The notes: generated from the sequence alone by a model not told the origin. Shown: positions 44,938-54,403, numbered from the stretch's first letter. The stretch: 64,000 nt of DNA from CALREJ01 sp964533375 (GCA_964533375.1 CAZHLW010000001.1:806001-870000); one strand, 5' to 3'. Made by a program: numbers and translations.

Positions 44938-45279
44938 ATGAGTCCCGAATTCGATCCCAAAAACACCGAGGCACAGATGCGGAAAGGAACGCTGGAGTTC
45001 TGCATCTTACTGATTATCAACCACTCCCCTGCTATTTACGCTCCTGAAATCCTGAAAAAACTCGCGGAGATTGAGATGGTCGTGGTCGAAGGAACCATCT
45101 ATCCCCTGCTCAGTCGTCTGAAGCGCGACGGCATGCTCGAGTATGAATGGGAAGAGTCGAAAAGCGGCCCGCCGCGCAAGCTCTACTCCCTCACCAAAGA
45201 CGGCAAAGCTGCACTCAAGCAGCTCATCGCACACTGGCATTCGTTATCTTCCTCTATTTCTTCCCTTCTCCGGTCATGA
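44938..45279 (+). CDS. PadR-family transcriptional regulator
   Basis: 113 aa. Winged-helix pattern of PadR: RKGTLEFCILLIINHSPAIYAPEIL, VVEGTIYPLLSRLKRDGMLEYEWEES, GPPRKLYSLTKDGKAAL. The C-terminal dimer helix is short. A GGGTAGGAG Shine-Dalgarno-like site precedes the ATG, and TACTAT upstream may be its -10. Its stop overlaps the PspC gene start by 4 nt (ATGA), so it is expected to regulate its own operon, as in other PadR-PspC pairs. Confidence 0.92.
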   Translation: MSPEFDPKNTEAQMRKGTLEFCILLIINHSPAIYAPEILKKLAEIEMVVVEGTIYPLLSRLKRDGMLEYEWEESKSGPPRKLYSLTKDGKAALKQLIAHWHSLSSSISSLLRS

Positions 45280-47582
45280 AAAAGACGATTTCTATCCAGA
45301 TCAGCGGCATGCTGTTCCACGTCGATGACGACGCGTACGCCGCACTCGACGAGTACCTGCAGAGCATCCGCACGCACTTTGCGCACCTCGCAGACCGCGA
45401 CGAAATCGTGAGTGATATTGAAAGCCGCATTGCCGAGACCTTTAGCGAGAAGCTGAAGAAACAGAAGCAGACCATCACGATGAAAGATGTGGATGCACTC
45501 ATCAAAACCATGGGAACTATTGAAGATTTCGAAGCGTTCGAACACGAAGGAGAACCGGAAAAACGCGAGACGCGCGAAGAAAGAGCAGAGCGCAAAGCAC
45601 CGCGCCGCTTTTATAGAAACCCGGACGACAAAGTGATTGCAGGTGTCGCGTCGGGCATTGCGTCGTACTTCAATATCGATCCTGTGTTTGTCCGCGTGAT
45701 TTTTGTCATCCTCGCGATCTTCAACGGTCTCGGGCTGATAGCCTACATCGTCCTCTGGATAGCAATGCCGCTTGCAAAGACGCACACCGAACGGATGGAA
45801 ATGAGAGGCGAGCCCATGACACTCACGGGGCTCGAAAAAAAAATACGCCGTTCCACCCAAACATTCGAAACCGGAACCTTCACGTCGGTCTACACGCGCG
45901 GAGGACTGAGGCTCTTTATCCGTGAGGGAAAAGACTGCACGGTATCCGCACGCGGATCGGCGCAGGGACTGAAGGCAACCGACGTGCGCGTCGTGAACGG
46001 CCAGCTGCGGATCGATCCATTCCAGGGATCGTGGACATCGTGGATTTTCCACGGCTTCCAGCGTCTCTCTTTTGATATCACGCTCCCCGATCTGCAGGAA
46101 GTGGATGTCGCGGGCGGCTGCAGCGTGGACGTGGATGGATTCAAAGGAAAGGAAATCAAACTGAAAGCAGTCGGTGCATCCGCACTGCGGGCAAGTGTGC
46201 AGGCGAAAATACTCAGCGTGCATGTGGAAGGCGCATCGTCGGCAACGATTCACGGCTCCGGGGATGTGCTTGAAGCAACAGCCATCGGGGCCTCGAGTCT
46301 GAACGCGCGTTCATTCAAAGCACTCAAAGGCCATGCCGATATTTCCGGTGCGAGTTCAGCGCATGTGCAGGCAACGGACAGTGTGGACGGCCAGGCGACG
46401 GGAGCCAGCAGTTTGTGTGTATACGGGTCACCGGTTGTGACGGCAAAAGCCTCGGGCGCCAGCAGTGTGAAGAATAAAGATGCGAAAGATATGAAAGAGG
46501 AAGATGTGAAAAAGTGGCATCAGGGAGAGGTAATGCATGATCACAAAAATTATTCATCAAGCTCCCCTATTGCCAGGTTCTTCCGCTTCATCGGGCGCAT
46601 CATCCGCACGATTTTCCTCACGATCATCAGAATTATTGGCGGCATCATTACAACTGTAACAACCATTGTGCTGATGTTTCTTATTATCGCGGTCATCCGG
46701 ATTATTCAGACCGGCTACATCCCCTACATCAACATGGGGCCCATCACGGATTACTCCCCGCTTGCGTACCTCTACCTCGCGATTGCGTGTGTGATTCTCT
46801 TCGTGCCCGTCCTCTTCCTGTTTCAGATCGGCACATCGCTCATTGAACTCAAGCGCCGCTTCACGATCGCAAGCGCCATCACGCTCTTCGTGGTGTGGAT
46901 TGCCGTGATTGCCGGAGCCGCATTTGCCGGGGGCATACTTTTCCCCGACTGGCGTAGTAACGTGGAACGCGGGCCGGTTGTCACGCAGACATTCGGTGCA
47001 AGCGGCTTTACCGCCATCAGTGCGGATGATGCCGACAGGCTCAACATCCGCCAGGGCACAGGCTTCAGCGTGACAGCGGAAGGCCCGCAGGCGGACATCG
47101 AAAAAATCCATCTGCTGATGCAGAAAGATACACTCGTGATTGAACATGCGGACGACAAGTCATTCTGTTTCGGATGTGATCCGCAGAGAGTCACGTTCAC
47201 CATCACCGTTCCGGCGCTGACGACACTTACAACCGGCGGACTGACACATGCAACTGTAACAGACTTTACGGGCAGTACACTCACGGTGACATCCAATGAT
47301 CTTTCGCGCATCACGCTCTCCGGAAAAACGGACCTGCTGACCGTTGAGACGCATGATCTTTCCACAGTTGATGCGACCGACCTGCACGCAGTAACACTGA
47401 AAGGTAGTACCAATGACTTAAGCAAATTGCACTACAGCAGAAGTGACAATGCCGATATCCGCTCGCACGATCTCAGCGATGCATCATCTTCTTACTACTA
47501 TGATGAATACGACGAAGACCTCTACGACGAAAACACCGGCGACCAGAACGAATTCGAAAGCTGGGAAGACGCTGTCCAGTGA
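45276..47582 (+). CDS. PspC-domain protein with two DUF2807-type adhesin-head domains
   Basis: 768 aa. An N-terminal helical part (about 1-100) is followed by a PspC domain (about 108-175: RNPDDKVIAGVASGIASYFNIDP...). A first DUF2807 (GIN-type parallel beta) domain spans about 195-405 with repeated GASS turns. Then four to five membrane helices (about 430-570) and a second DUF2807 domain (about 585-735) with repeated NDLS turns; the acidic Tyr/Asp-rich tail ends it. PspC senses envelope stress; DUF2807 is a putative adhesion fold. Start 45276 overlaps padR. Confidence 0.87.
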   Translation: MKKTISIQISGMLFHVDDDAYAALDEYLQSIRTHFAHLADRDEIVSDIESRIAETFSEKLKKQKQTITMKDVDALIKTMGTIEDFEAFEHEGEPEKRETREERAERKAPRRFYRNPDDKVIAGVASGIASYFNIDPVFVRVIFVILAIFNGLGLIAYIVLWIAMPLAKTHTERMEMRGEPMTLTGLEKKIRRSTQTFETGTFTSVYTRGGLRLFIREGKDCTVSARGSAQGLKATDVRVVNGQLRIDPFQGSWTSWIFHGFQRLSFDITLPDLQEVDVAGGCSVDVDGFKGKEIKLKAVGASALRASVQAKILSVHVEGASSATIHGSGDVLEATAIGASSLNARSFKALKGHADISGASSAHVQATDSVDGQATGASSLCVYGSPVVTAKASGASSVKNKDAKDMKEEDVKKWHQGEVMHDHKNYSSSSPIARFFRFIGRIIRTIFLTIIRIIGGIITTVTTIVLMFLIIAVIRIIQTGYIPYINMGPITDYSPLAYLYLAIACVILFVPVLFLFQIGTSLIELKRRFTIASAITLFVVWIAVIAGAAFAGGILFPDWRSNVERGPVVTQTFGASGFTAISADDADRLNIRQGTGFSVTAEGPQADIEKIHLLMQKDTLVIEHADDKSFCFGCDPQRVTFTITVPALTTLTTGGLTHATVTDFTGSTLTVTSNDLSRITLSGKTDLLTVETHDLSTVDATDLHAVTLKGSTNDLSKLHYSRSDNADIRSHDLSDASSSYYYDEYDEDLYDENTGDQNEFESWEDAVQ

Positions 47583-47698
47583 TGTGTTCCTTGCATCGGC
47601 CTGGTGGACGAATAATTGGATTATTTTAATCGATGATGTCGAAAATATGCCTTATGCACGCGCATAAATTTGATCAATTTTTGTATACAAATTGATGG

Positions 47699-48172
47699 TT
47701 ATTCCTGAATATCAATCGACTCCACCACCTCTTCAATCAATTCCTCATCCTCCACGTTTGAGAACGCGACGGCAACAACTTCGGGTTGCTGCTGGATAAT
47801 GAAGCCGACGGGATTGCCTTCGCCCTGCATCGTGAATTTCAGCATGTCTTTTCCGCCCATGGTAACCGGAACGAAGGGTGCATCGGTAGAGAGTGATGCA
47901 AGGAGAGACGCATTCGACGAGCGCATCATCATGATGGTGCCATCTGCTCCTTCCCCACGACGCAGTCTGACCTGTTGCAAATGCAATGTGCCGGTACCGC
48001 TTGCGATGTCGCTTTCGGCCGGAGATTCCGCAATGAAGGTAGTGGGGTACGAGAGGGTGACACCCATGCCGATATCCTTGTCTTCATGCCACGCTTCAGG
48101 AGACGTGCATGCTGCAAGCAGAGACAAACCGAGGACAGTGACGCTCAAACGGATGTTGGACATGTCCCCCAT
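47699..48172 (-). CDS. Small lipoprotein of unknown function
   Basis: 157 aa, signal peptide with lipobox LLAAC (Cys at about 21 from MGDMSN). The mature part is beta-rich, resembling PsbP/DUF-type lipoproteins ('GVTLSYPTTF...'). A GAGGAG element 10 nt before ATG 48172 favours that start over ATG 48163 or 48199. Divergent from the LamG-SH3 gene. Confidence 0.65.
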   Translation of the reverse strand: MGDMSNIRLSVTVLGLSLLAACTSPEAWHEDKDIGMGVTLSYPTTFIAESPAESDIASGTGTLHLQQVRLRRGEGADGTIMMMRSSNASLLASLSTDAPFVPVTMGGKDMLKFTMQGEGNPVGFIIQQQPEVVAVAFSNVEDEELIEEVVESIDIQE

Positions 48173-48281
48173 TCTCCCACCACTCCTCTTTCTTTGCAAT
48201 TCAATGAAGGAATGCGCAAGAGGGATTCGCTGTAAGAAAGGTTAGACTGTGTTCCACTTCCTTTCCGCTTCCCGTTTTTCC

Positions 48282-49445
48282 ATGAAGACCACTCTTCCCC
48301 TTTCTTTTGCACTCGCACTCTCGATGGTTCTGCCTGCGTACGCAGACGTCATTCCAGTACCGCAAATGCGTCTGGGCTTTGACGAGCAGAGCGGCATTAC
48401 CGCTATTGATGCCGTATCCAAAGGCAACGACGGTACACTCATCAATGATGCAAAACGCTCCAAAGATGTGCCGCCGGTCGCGGCTCTCAATCACACATCA
48501 CTGCTTCTGAAAGACAAAGCGTATGTATCGACGCCGGGACTTGGCTTCAATGCACGTTCCTTTTCTGTGACAGCCTGGCTGAAGACAACGGATCTCACCA
48601 ATAACCAGGTGATTCTGTCCAGCGGCGATCCGACACGTTCCGGAAAAAACCTGATCCTGCGCCTCAGCAAGAATGGTGCCCTACAGTTCTCTTTCAAGGG
48701 TGACCATACGAATACCGAAGACGGTGTTTTCAGTCCGACCATGTGGCACCACACTGCGTTCACATTCGATAAAGTCACACGCCAGCGCCGCATTTACGTG
48801 GATGGCGTCATGAAAGCGAGCGGTACGGCATCCGGTTCCTATACTACAACAGGAGTGACGGATATCGGCCGCTGGAACGTTGTTCCCTTTGGCGGGGAAT
48901 ACTGGCAGGGACTGATGGACGATGTGACTGTGTATGACGGCGTGCTGACGGAAGGCGATGTTGCCGCTCTTGCAGTTCGCAGCGAGGGATCAAGTTCGTC
49001 CCGCAGACGGGCATCATCATCTGCATCGTCCGAGGTGTCGGCGGTCAGTTCCCGCGTCGGTCACCTGATCGGCAGAGTGGAGCGCCTGACATTGCGCCGT
49101 GCTCTTGGCAAACATATTCCGGTCATGTCATCGAGCTCGTCATCGTCATCACGCATACAGATTCCGCCGGCTGCGCAGGCATCATCGCTATGGACAGCGC
49201 CTGTAGCATCGTCATCCAGATCCTCCACTGTAACCCTGCCCTCAGCCCTGGGTGTGTATCGTGTGACCAGTTTCCAGCTGAACCTGCGCGTCGATTCCCG
49301 CGCAACATCAGTCCTGATCCGCACGCTCAAACCGAACGACGAGCTCATAGTCCACGGCTTCCTGGCAAACGGCTGGGCACGCGTGGAAACCATGGACGGC
49401 AGGCAGGGATACGTGCATGCTGGGTTCATTGAACCAGTCCGCTGA
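48282..49445 (+). CDS. Secreted LamG/SH3-domain protein
   Basis: 387 aa. Signal peptide about 1-22. A LamG (concanavalin-like) domain spans about 30-225: MRLGFDEQSGITAIDAVSKG, ARSFSVTAWLKT, WHHTAFTFDKVTRQRRIYVDG, GLMDDVTVYDGVLT. Two Ser-rich linkers flank a short basic helix. The C-terminal 60 residues are an SH3_3-type domain (LNLRVDSRATSVLIRTL...GWARVETMDGRQGYVHAGFI) that usually binds peptidoglycan. So it is a glycan-binding wall protein. The TAGACT -10 and a long C/T-rich leader precede it. Confidence 0.87.
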   Translation: MKTTLPLSFALALSMVLPAYADVIPVPQMRLGFDEQSGITAIDAVSKGNDGTLINDAKRSKDVPPVAALNHTSLLLKDKAYVSTPGLGFNARSFSVTAWLKTTDLTNNQVILSSGDPTRSGKNLILRLSKNGALQFSFKGDHTNTEDGVFSPTMWHHTAFTFDKVTRQRRIYVDGVMKASGTASGSYTTTGVTDIGRWNVVPFGGEYWQGLMDDVTVYDGVLTEGDVAALAVRSEGSSSSRRRASSSASSEVSAVSSRVGHLIGRVERLTLRRALGKHIPVMSSSSSSSSRIQIPPAAQASSLWTAPVASSSRSSTVTLPSALGVYRVTSFQLNLRVDSRATSVLIRTLKPNDELIVHGFLANGWARVETMDGRQGYVHAGFIEPVR

Positions 49446-50433
49446 GCCACAAACGGCAACTCTTTCTCCGATCGGCTTTCCGCCGGTCTCCGTCCGTCAC
49501 AAGACCTTTGCGATCGAGGTGCCGGCCATCAGTCTGCCGCAGGGCGACATTCTCGGCATCTTCGGAAAGTCCGGCTCCGGCAAAACCACCTACCTGAAAG
49601 CGGTCCGTGAATCGTTTCCCTCGGAGCGTGTGCTCTACATGTCGCAATTCGATTCACTGCTGGAGGAATCCACCATACGCCAGAATATAGAACTTGGCTT
49701 AGCCTGCTCCGCAAAACCCCTGAGTGATTTTACCCGCTGGGAACAGACATACGGCGATCTGCTCCGGGAGTTTGAAGTCGATAAGCACCTCGCGAAGTAT
49801 CCGCGGATGATGAGCGGCGGCCAGCGCAAGCGCGCAGAAATTGTCCGGTCGCTCATGATGGACCCCGATATCCTTCTGCTCGATGAGCCGTTTTCCGGCA
49901 TAGGACATCTGTTTGAAAGCGTCTCGACCAAGCATCTTCTGGCGCGTGCCGACGGCAAAAAAGGAGTGACGGTAATTGTGAGCCACGACTTCGATCTGCT
50001 CTGCAGATTCAGCAGACGGATTCTACTGATGGATGACAAGGGCGTGATAGAAATCGCGCCGATCAGTGATCCGGACTGGAAGCCCCGCAACCTGCGTGCT
50101 GCGTGGACGCTCGGTGTCGATAATCTTTTGCCAGCGATAGTTGCAAACGAACTCGCATCCACACACATTGTTGATGACAAAAAGATGCTTGCTTTCCGCG
50201 CCCGTCAGGCTGAGTGGAAAAAAACCGCCGCAGACGATCTGGAACTGCACATAGACGGCGATACTATTCTTTCCCGCCGCACCTTCATGCGCCACGGCGA
50301 AGCCTACACGCAAATAGAAGCGATGAAAGACACATGGGACAAACCTCTGCTACTGATTGCGAAAGGCAATCCTGCTGACGGTGACGCTGTGTTATCTGTT
50401 AAGGAGCATTGGGTTATTGAAGATAATGAATAG
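49417..50433 (+). CDS. ABC transporter ATPase, polyamine/iron (PotA/FbpC) type
   Basis: 338 aa. Walker A GKSGSGKTT (about 49-57), Q-loop near 78 (YMSQFD), signature MSGGQRKRAEI (about 130), Walker B ILLLDEPFSGIG (about 150-161) and the H-loop VIVSHD. A C-terminal regulatory (TOBE-like) part follows. Its start lies inside the end of the LamG-SH3 gene (29-nt overlap). The likely partners are the binding protein (50503) and double permease (51622), although the binding protein is on the other strand. Confidence 0.85.
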   Translation: MLGSLNQSAEPQTATLSPIGFPPVSVRHKTFAIEVPAISLPQGDILGIFGKSGSGKTTYLKAVRESFPSERVLYMSQFDSLLEESTIRQNIELGLACSAKPLSDFTRWEQTYGDLLREFEVDKHLAKYPRMMSGGQRKRAEIVRSLMMDPDILLLDEPFSGIGHLFESVSTKHLLARADGKKGVTVIVSHDFDLLCRFSRRILLMDDKGVIEIAPISDPDWKPRNLRAAWTLGVDNLLPAIVANELASTHIVDDKKMLAFRARQAEWKKTAADDLELHIDGDTILSRRTFMRHGEAYTQIEAMKDTWDKPLLLIAKGNPADGDAVLSVKEHWVIEDNE

Positions 50434-50438
50434 CCAGG

Positions 50439-50502
50439 CTGTAGGAAAGTAGGCAATAGGTTTTCACCCTACCGCCTACCGCCTAAAGCCTATCGCCTAC
50501 AG
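50439..50502. repeat. CCTACCG heptamer micro-repeat with inverted arm
   Basis: Right arm: five units of CCTACCG/CCTAAAG/CCTATCG type in a row (50468-50502). Left arm: CTGTAGG, AAAGTAGG, CAATAGG (50439-50460), complementary in type, so a hairpin is possible. It lies between convergent gene ends and may act as a terminator. Confidence 0.7.
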
Positions 50503-51534
50503 TTACTGCTTCACCTTCTCCCACGCATCGTCGTACAGACCGATGTTGTCGCCCACATCCTGAATGTACTGCAACTTGCTCATGACATCCTGTGCCGGGA
50601 AGATCGTCTGGTCGTTACGGACATCTTCGCTGATGAGCGGCAACGCTTCTTTGTTCGGATTGCCATACTGGATTTCCTCGGTAATAGCCGCGCTCTGGTC
50701 CGGGCGGAGGATGAAGTTGATCCACGCATAGGCATCTTCCACATGCGGCGCATCAGCGGGAATCAGCATGTTATCCAAAAATTTGAGGGCGCCGTACGAC
50801 GGAATCATGTAGCTGATGTCCTCGTTCTCCGTGTGCATCTGCAGGCTGTCGCCGCTCCATGCGTAGGCAATCCAGGCGCCTTCGCTCACCATCAGATCCA
50901 CCGCGCTGTCCGAAGTGAACTTTGCGATATTTGGCGTGACGGTGCGCAGCAGTGCGACTGCCTCGTCGATTTCCTTCTGATTTGTACTGTTGGGACTGTA
51001 GCCGAGTTCCAGAAGGACGGACCCGAGAACGTACCGCATGTCGTCTGTCACGGCGATCTTTCCTTTGTACTTGGGGTCGGCCAGCTCCTTCCAGCTGATT
51101 GTCGCACCGCTGAAGTGCTTGGTATTCACCGCAAAACCGATCGTTCCGTAGGCATACGGAATGTGGTACTCCATGTTTTCATCAAAGTAGCCGCCGTGGA
51201 AATCCTCGCTGATGTTCTTGCTGTTCGGGATGTTCGTTTCATCCAGCTTGAGCGCCGCCCCTTCGCGACGCATCTGGTCGACAATATAGTCAGCAACCAC
51301 AATCACGTCATACACGCCGGGATTGGCTTTCACGCGGGCGAGAGCCTCTTCGTTGCTTTTGATGAGTTCATAGGTGACTTTCGTACCTGTCTCTTTTTCA
51401 AAATCGCTGATGGTATCCGGGCCGATGTAGTAGTCCCATGAGAGCACTGTGAGCTGTTTCTGTCCGGGCTGCACAAGCAACGCGACAATAACCGCAATAA
51501 CGGCAACTGCCAGGAGAAGGAAGACCTTTTTCAT
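50503..51534 (-). CDS. Spermidine/putrescine-type ABC substrate-binding protein
   Basis: 343 aa. An N-terminal helix (about 4-21) with no lipobox suggests a membrane-anchored binding protein. PotD/PotF pattern: LTVLSWDYYIGPDTISDFEKETG, VYDVIVVADYIVDQM, PYAYGTIGFAVNTK, WKELADPKYKGKIAVTDD, and the C-terminal PNKEALPLI. Polyamines are the likely ligands. Start 51534 is after CTTCCTTCCATTTCCGT; TATACT lies 28 nt before, divergent from the permease promoter. Confidence 0.87.
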   Translation of the reverse strand: MKKVFLLLAVAVIAVIVALLVQPGQKQLTVLSWDYYIGPDTISDFEKETGTKVTYELIKSNEEALARVKANPGVYDVIVVADYIVDQMRREGAALKLDETNIPNSKNISEDFHGGYFDENMEYHIPYAYGTIGFAVNTKHFSGATISWKELADPKYKGKIAVTDDMRYVLGSVLLELGYSPNSTNQKEIDEAVALLRTVTPNIAKFTSDSAVDLMVSEGAWIAYAWSGDSLQMHTENEDISYMIPSYGALKFLDNMLIPADAPHVEDAYAWINFILRPDQSAAITEEIQYGNPNKEALPLISEDVRNDQTIFPAQDVMSKLQYIQDVGDNIGLYDDAWEKVKQ

Positions 51535-51608
51535 ACGGAAATGGAAGGAAGTACAGTTCCCGAGTATAAACAATTTTCCGATCAAGGTGCAATGATTCAC
51601 TCATACTG

Positions 51609-51614
51609 TATAGT
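51609..51614 (+). promoter_or_regulatory. -10 TATAGT of the permease gene, leaderless type
   Basis: TATAGT ends 7 nt before the ATG at 51622. The divergent binding-protein promoter is about 50 bases away. Confidence 0.55.
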
Positions 51615-51621
51615 GAAGATC

Positions 51622-53202
51622 ATGCGCCCGGTTGCGACCTCTCTGCGAATCCTCCACATCGGCTTCTGGGTTCTGTCGATCCTGCTTCTTGCGGTTATTC
51701 TGATCGTCCCGTTTTTGCAGATCGACCGGAATTTCAATGTCTCCCCGAGCTTGTCTCTGAGCGGCGTTGTCGGCACCTGGGACAGCGCACTCCTCTCTGC
51801 ACTCTGGAACTCCGTGATCCTGTCGGTTTTCGCGTCGCTCTTTGCCATCCTCTGCGGCGGCTTTTTGCGCGAAGTCATCGAGAAGCGTCCGCACTGGCTC
51901 TTTTTGCTGATGATTGTTGTCTACGCCGTCAATCCCGTCGCGCGCGCACTCTCCTACTTCGACCTGTTTCAGGTCTATACCCCCATCGTTGACTGGTCGA
52001 ATGCGGTGCTGGGCAGAAAGTTTTCGACAACAATCGTCCTGCCGTCGTTGATTCTGGGCATTCACTACCTGCCGATTTATCTGATGCGGAATTTGTTCGT
52101 GCTGAAAAAGCGTGTGACCGCACACAATTTGCCGCCGGTGCTCGAAACACTCTTCGATGACATTCCCGTCTGGGCCAGAGGTTTCCCCATTTCCTTCGCC
52201 CTCTTCTTTCTCCTGAGCTTCTTTGATTACTGGGTTATTAATGTCATCAGCGGGAACACCGTTCTCTACTGGACTCCCCTCTTCGTGCAGAAAGGCTTTG
52301 AAGCCAGAGCCGTCAGCCAGGCAGCACTGATGATTGTGATTGGCCTCCTGGTAACAGTCGGCGCCTACCTTGCGGCGCTCTTAGTCAGCATGGCGATCCG
52401 GGCGATTATCCGGCAACTGCGTCCGCTCTGGTTTGCCACACTGAAAGGATCATCAAAGCTGATGACCGTGATTGGCCGGTGTTTGGCGGGACTGACGATG
52501 CTCTTCATCAGCTGGCCGGCCATCGGCATGCTGATCGATCTGGTCCTCCTGCTTGTAAACGGCAGAGGCTTCGAACCCATGACCGGTACCGGCCGCGGCC
52601 TGTTTGTCATGCTCGCACTCGGCCTCGCGATGGCACTCACCTCCGCAACCTTGGGATTAATCCTCTCCGCCGTCTACCAGGAATTCCCGCGGCAATATAA
52701 ATGGTGGCTGCCTGCTCTTTATTTGTTAGCGCTGATGCCCGAAGCGGCGTACGTTCTCTTCAGTCTGTTTGTTACCGGCGCCGGCATTCTCCGCGGCAAT
52801 CCCCTCTGGCTCTTCTTCCTGATGGCCAGCTTCAGTGTCCCGATTGGATTCTTTTTGTGGGAAAGCCTGTGGGGGAACAATGAAAAACAGCAGCTCTGGA
52901 TGCTGGGAAGCGCGCTCAACCGCCAACCGGAAATGGCCTTCAGCACAGCCTTCCGCGAATGGAAGCGCCCGTGGGGCATTGTCTTCGTGATCGTCTTCTG
53001 GCTGACGATTGATAACGTCTTCATCACCGATTTCTCCGCAGGCCCCGGATGGAAACCGTTATCGGCCGTCATCTTCAATGCAACAAAGCGCGGCTTTTCG
53101 GATCAGGAGTTTGTGGCCAGTTTGATGGGGACAGTCTGTGTATTGCTGGTGATCGGAACAACGCTGATTCTTTGCAACAGAAAAAAGGAGGCTACTTTTT
53201 GA
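51622..53202 (+). CDS. Polyamine-type ABC transporter double permease
   Basis: 526 aa with about twelve hydrophobic segments, two permease halves in one chain (like fused PotB and PotC, or FbpB). EAA-like loops are degenerate: one near 175-195 and one near 455 (LNRQPEMAFSTAFREWKRP). Start 51622 is set by the -10 box; earlier in-frame ATGs at 51592 and 51541 lie in the divergent promoter. Together with the 49417 ATPase and 50503 binding protein it makes a full importer. Confidence 0.82.
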   Translation: MRPVATSLRILHIGFWVLSILLLAVILIVPFLQIDRNFNVSPSLSLSGVVGTWDSALLSALWNSVILSVFASLFAILCGGFLREVIEKRPHWLFLLMIVVYAVNPVARALSYFDLFQVYTPIVDWSNAVLGRKFSTTIVLPSLILGIHYLPIYLMRNLFVLKKRVTAHNLPPVLETLFDDIPVWARGFPISFALFFLLSFFDYWVINVISGNTVLYWTPLFVQKGFEARAVSQAALMIVIGLLVTVGAYLAALLVSMAIRAIIRQLRPLWFATLKGSSKLMTVIGRCLAGLTMLFISWPAIGMLIDLVLLLVNGRGFEPMTGTGRGLFVMLALGLAMALTSATLGLILSAVYQEFPRQYKWWLPALYLLALMPEAAYVLFSLFVTGAGILRGNPLWLFFLMASFSVPIGFFLWESLWGNNEKQQLWMLGSALNRQPEMAFSTAFREWKRPWGIVFVIVFWLTIDNVFITDFSAGPGWKPLSAVIFNATKRGFSDQEFVASLMGTVCVLLVIGTTLILCNRKKEATF

Positions 53203-53431
53203 CGTATTTAAAGTAACAAGGCGGACAATAATATTTGTTTGCGGGGATTCTTATCCCGCAAATTTTACAGTCACGTCCTCCATATGCCGCAAAATCTTTC
53301 CGACGTTGTTCCTGACGTTTTGCATATTCATCAGAATGATCTGAACGAACGGAAGAGCCGTATTTTCCTCCTGTAAAAATAACAGAAATTACTTTCCCAA
53401 TGCTACGAAGGATGCTTTTCAGAATGTTCAT
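53192..53431 (-). CDS. Small zinc-ribbon protein, 79 aa
   Basis: A short hydrophobic/basic N-terminus (MNILKSILRSIGKVISVIFTGG) is followed by a charged linker and a C-terminal zinc ribbon CKICGIRIPANKYYCPPCYF (C-x2-C, 12 residues, C-x2-C). Membrane-tethered zinc finger of unknown role. Its stop codon overlaps the end of the permease gene. Start 53431 gives the amphipathic N-terminus; a longer reading to 53470 is possible. Confidence 0.65.
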   Translation of the reverse strand: MNILKSILRSIGKVISVIFTGGKYGSSVRSDHSDEYAKRQEQRRKDFAAYGGRDCKICGIRIPANKYYCPPCYFKYVKK

Positions 53432-53528
53432 AGAAACGGAAAAATTCTGATACGTCTTCCGGGTAATCACAAGAGAATATTCTTCTGAAAATCCGGAGAA
53501 AATCCATCTGCAGATTCTGCAGTAAGAG

Positions 53529-53534
53529 TATAAT
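53529..53534 (+). promoter_or_regulatory. -10 TATAAT, leaderless type
   Basis: A perfect TATAAT ends 7 nt before the ATG at 53542; the spacer is TCCTTCT. Confidence 0.65.
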
Positions 53535-53541
53535 TCCTTCT

Positions 53542-53850
53542 ATGACAAAACACCTTCCTCTCGTCCTTGGCTTTCTTCTCCTGACCGCCTGCGCACAGTC
53601 CGAAGAAGCGCAGATAAAAGAACAAATTGCTGAAGCAAATTACTGCGAGACCGCTGACGACTGTGTCGATGTCGGCGCCAAGTGTCCGTTCGACTGTTAT
53701 ATTTTTGTGAATAAGAGTGAAGCAGAGCGTATCAAGTCGATGGTGGATGGCTATCAATCAACCTGTGAATATTCCTGTATTGCAATGACCGGAGTGGAAT
53801 GTGTTGCAAAGAAATGCCAGGTGATGACGGACATGCCGGTTGCTGAATAA
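53542..53850 (+). CDS. Small Cys-rich lipoprotein
   Basis: 102 aa, lipobox LLTAC (Cys at 17). The mature part has eight Cys in pairs (CETADDC, CPFDC, CEYSC, CVAKKC), suggesting a disulfide-bonded extracytoplasmic module. The spacing CETADDCVxVGxxCPFDCYIxVNKxEAERI resembles small lipoproteins of CPR genomes, but no named family is recognised. Start from the -10 box 7 nt upstream. Confidence 0.75.
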   Translation: MTKHLPLVLGFLLLTACAQSEEAQIKEQIAEANYCETADDCVDVGAKCPFDCYIFVNKSEAERIKSMVDGYQSTCEYSCIAMTGVECVAKKCQVMTDMPVAE

Positions 53851-53863
53851 GCTGATTAAAAAA

Positions 53864-53895
53864 AAGATCGCCAGCTCTACGCATAGCGATCTTTT
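53864..53895. terminator. Bidirectional intrinsic terminator
   Basis: AAGATCGC and GCGATCTT form an 8-bp stem with A-run before and T-run after, between the lipoprotein gene (+) and the membrane gene (-). Confidence 0.8.
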
Positions 53896-53916
53896 CCGTA
53901 TACAAAATGTATTCAA

Positions 53917-54309
53917 TTAGGCCACAACCGGCTTTCCCATCAGGCGAGCCAGAAGCTCCGGCTTTCGGAAAGCAGCATCAATCATCATCAATACAAAGAC
54001 TACAAACAGCGGAGCGTAGTCCTGTACCGGGAACTGGTGGGTGATGTTTGTCGCCAGTGCACCACCGAAGTAACCAACCATCAGTACAAAGCCAACTGTC
54101 GATGTGCGCGGGATGATGTAGAGCGCAACAATGATCAGTTTTGCGATGCCAAGCGGGATGGCGATATCGAGCACGCCAAGGCGGGTTGCGTAATCGATCA
54201 TCACGGGATCGGTCATAGGCATGAATTCAAAAATCGCGCTCATGATAGTGAGAGCGGAGACGAGGACGGTGCAGATCCATCCAATAACAGAACCGACACG
54301 GACTTTCAT
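53917..54309 (-). CDS. DoxX-like four-helix membrane protein
   Basis: 130 aa, four hydrophobic segments. The pattern 'GVLDIAIPLGIAKLIIVALYIIPRTSTVGFVLMVGYFGGALATNI' is that of the DoxX_2 (DoxX-like) family of unknown function. The start at 54309 follows CATCATTTCTTCCCCACCCTTCC. It is divergent from another 130-aa membrane gene. Confidence 0.75.
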   Translation of the reverse strand: MKVRVGSVIGWICTVLVSALTIMSAIFEFMPMTDPVMIDYATRLGVLDIAIPLGIAKLIIVALYIIPRTSTVGFVLMVGYFGGALATNITHQFPVQDYAPLFVVFVLMMIDAAFRKPELLARLMGKPVVA

Positions 54310-54403
54310 GGAAGGGTGGGGAAGAAATGATGAGAGGAATAGTACAAGACTCGCCGGATTTTTTGAAACTGATATACTGACAGACACCTTCCCCTTTTCA
54401 TCC

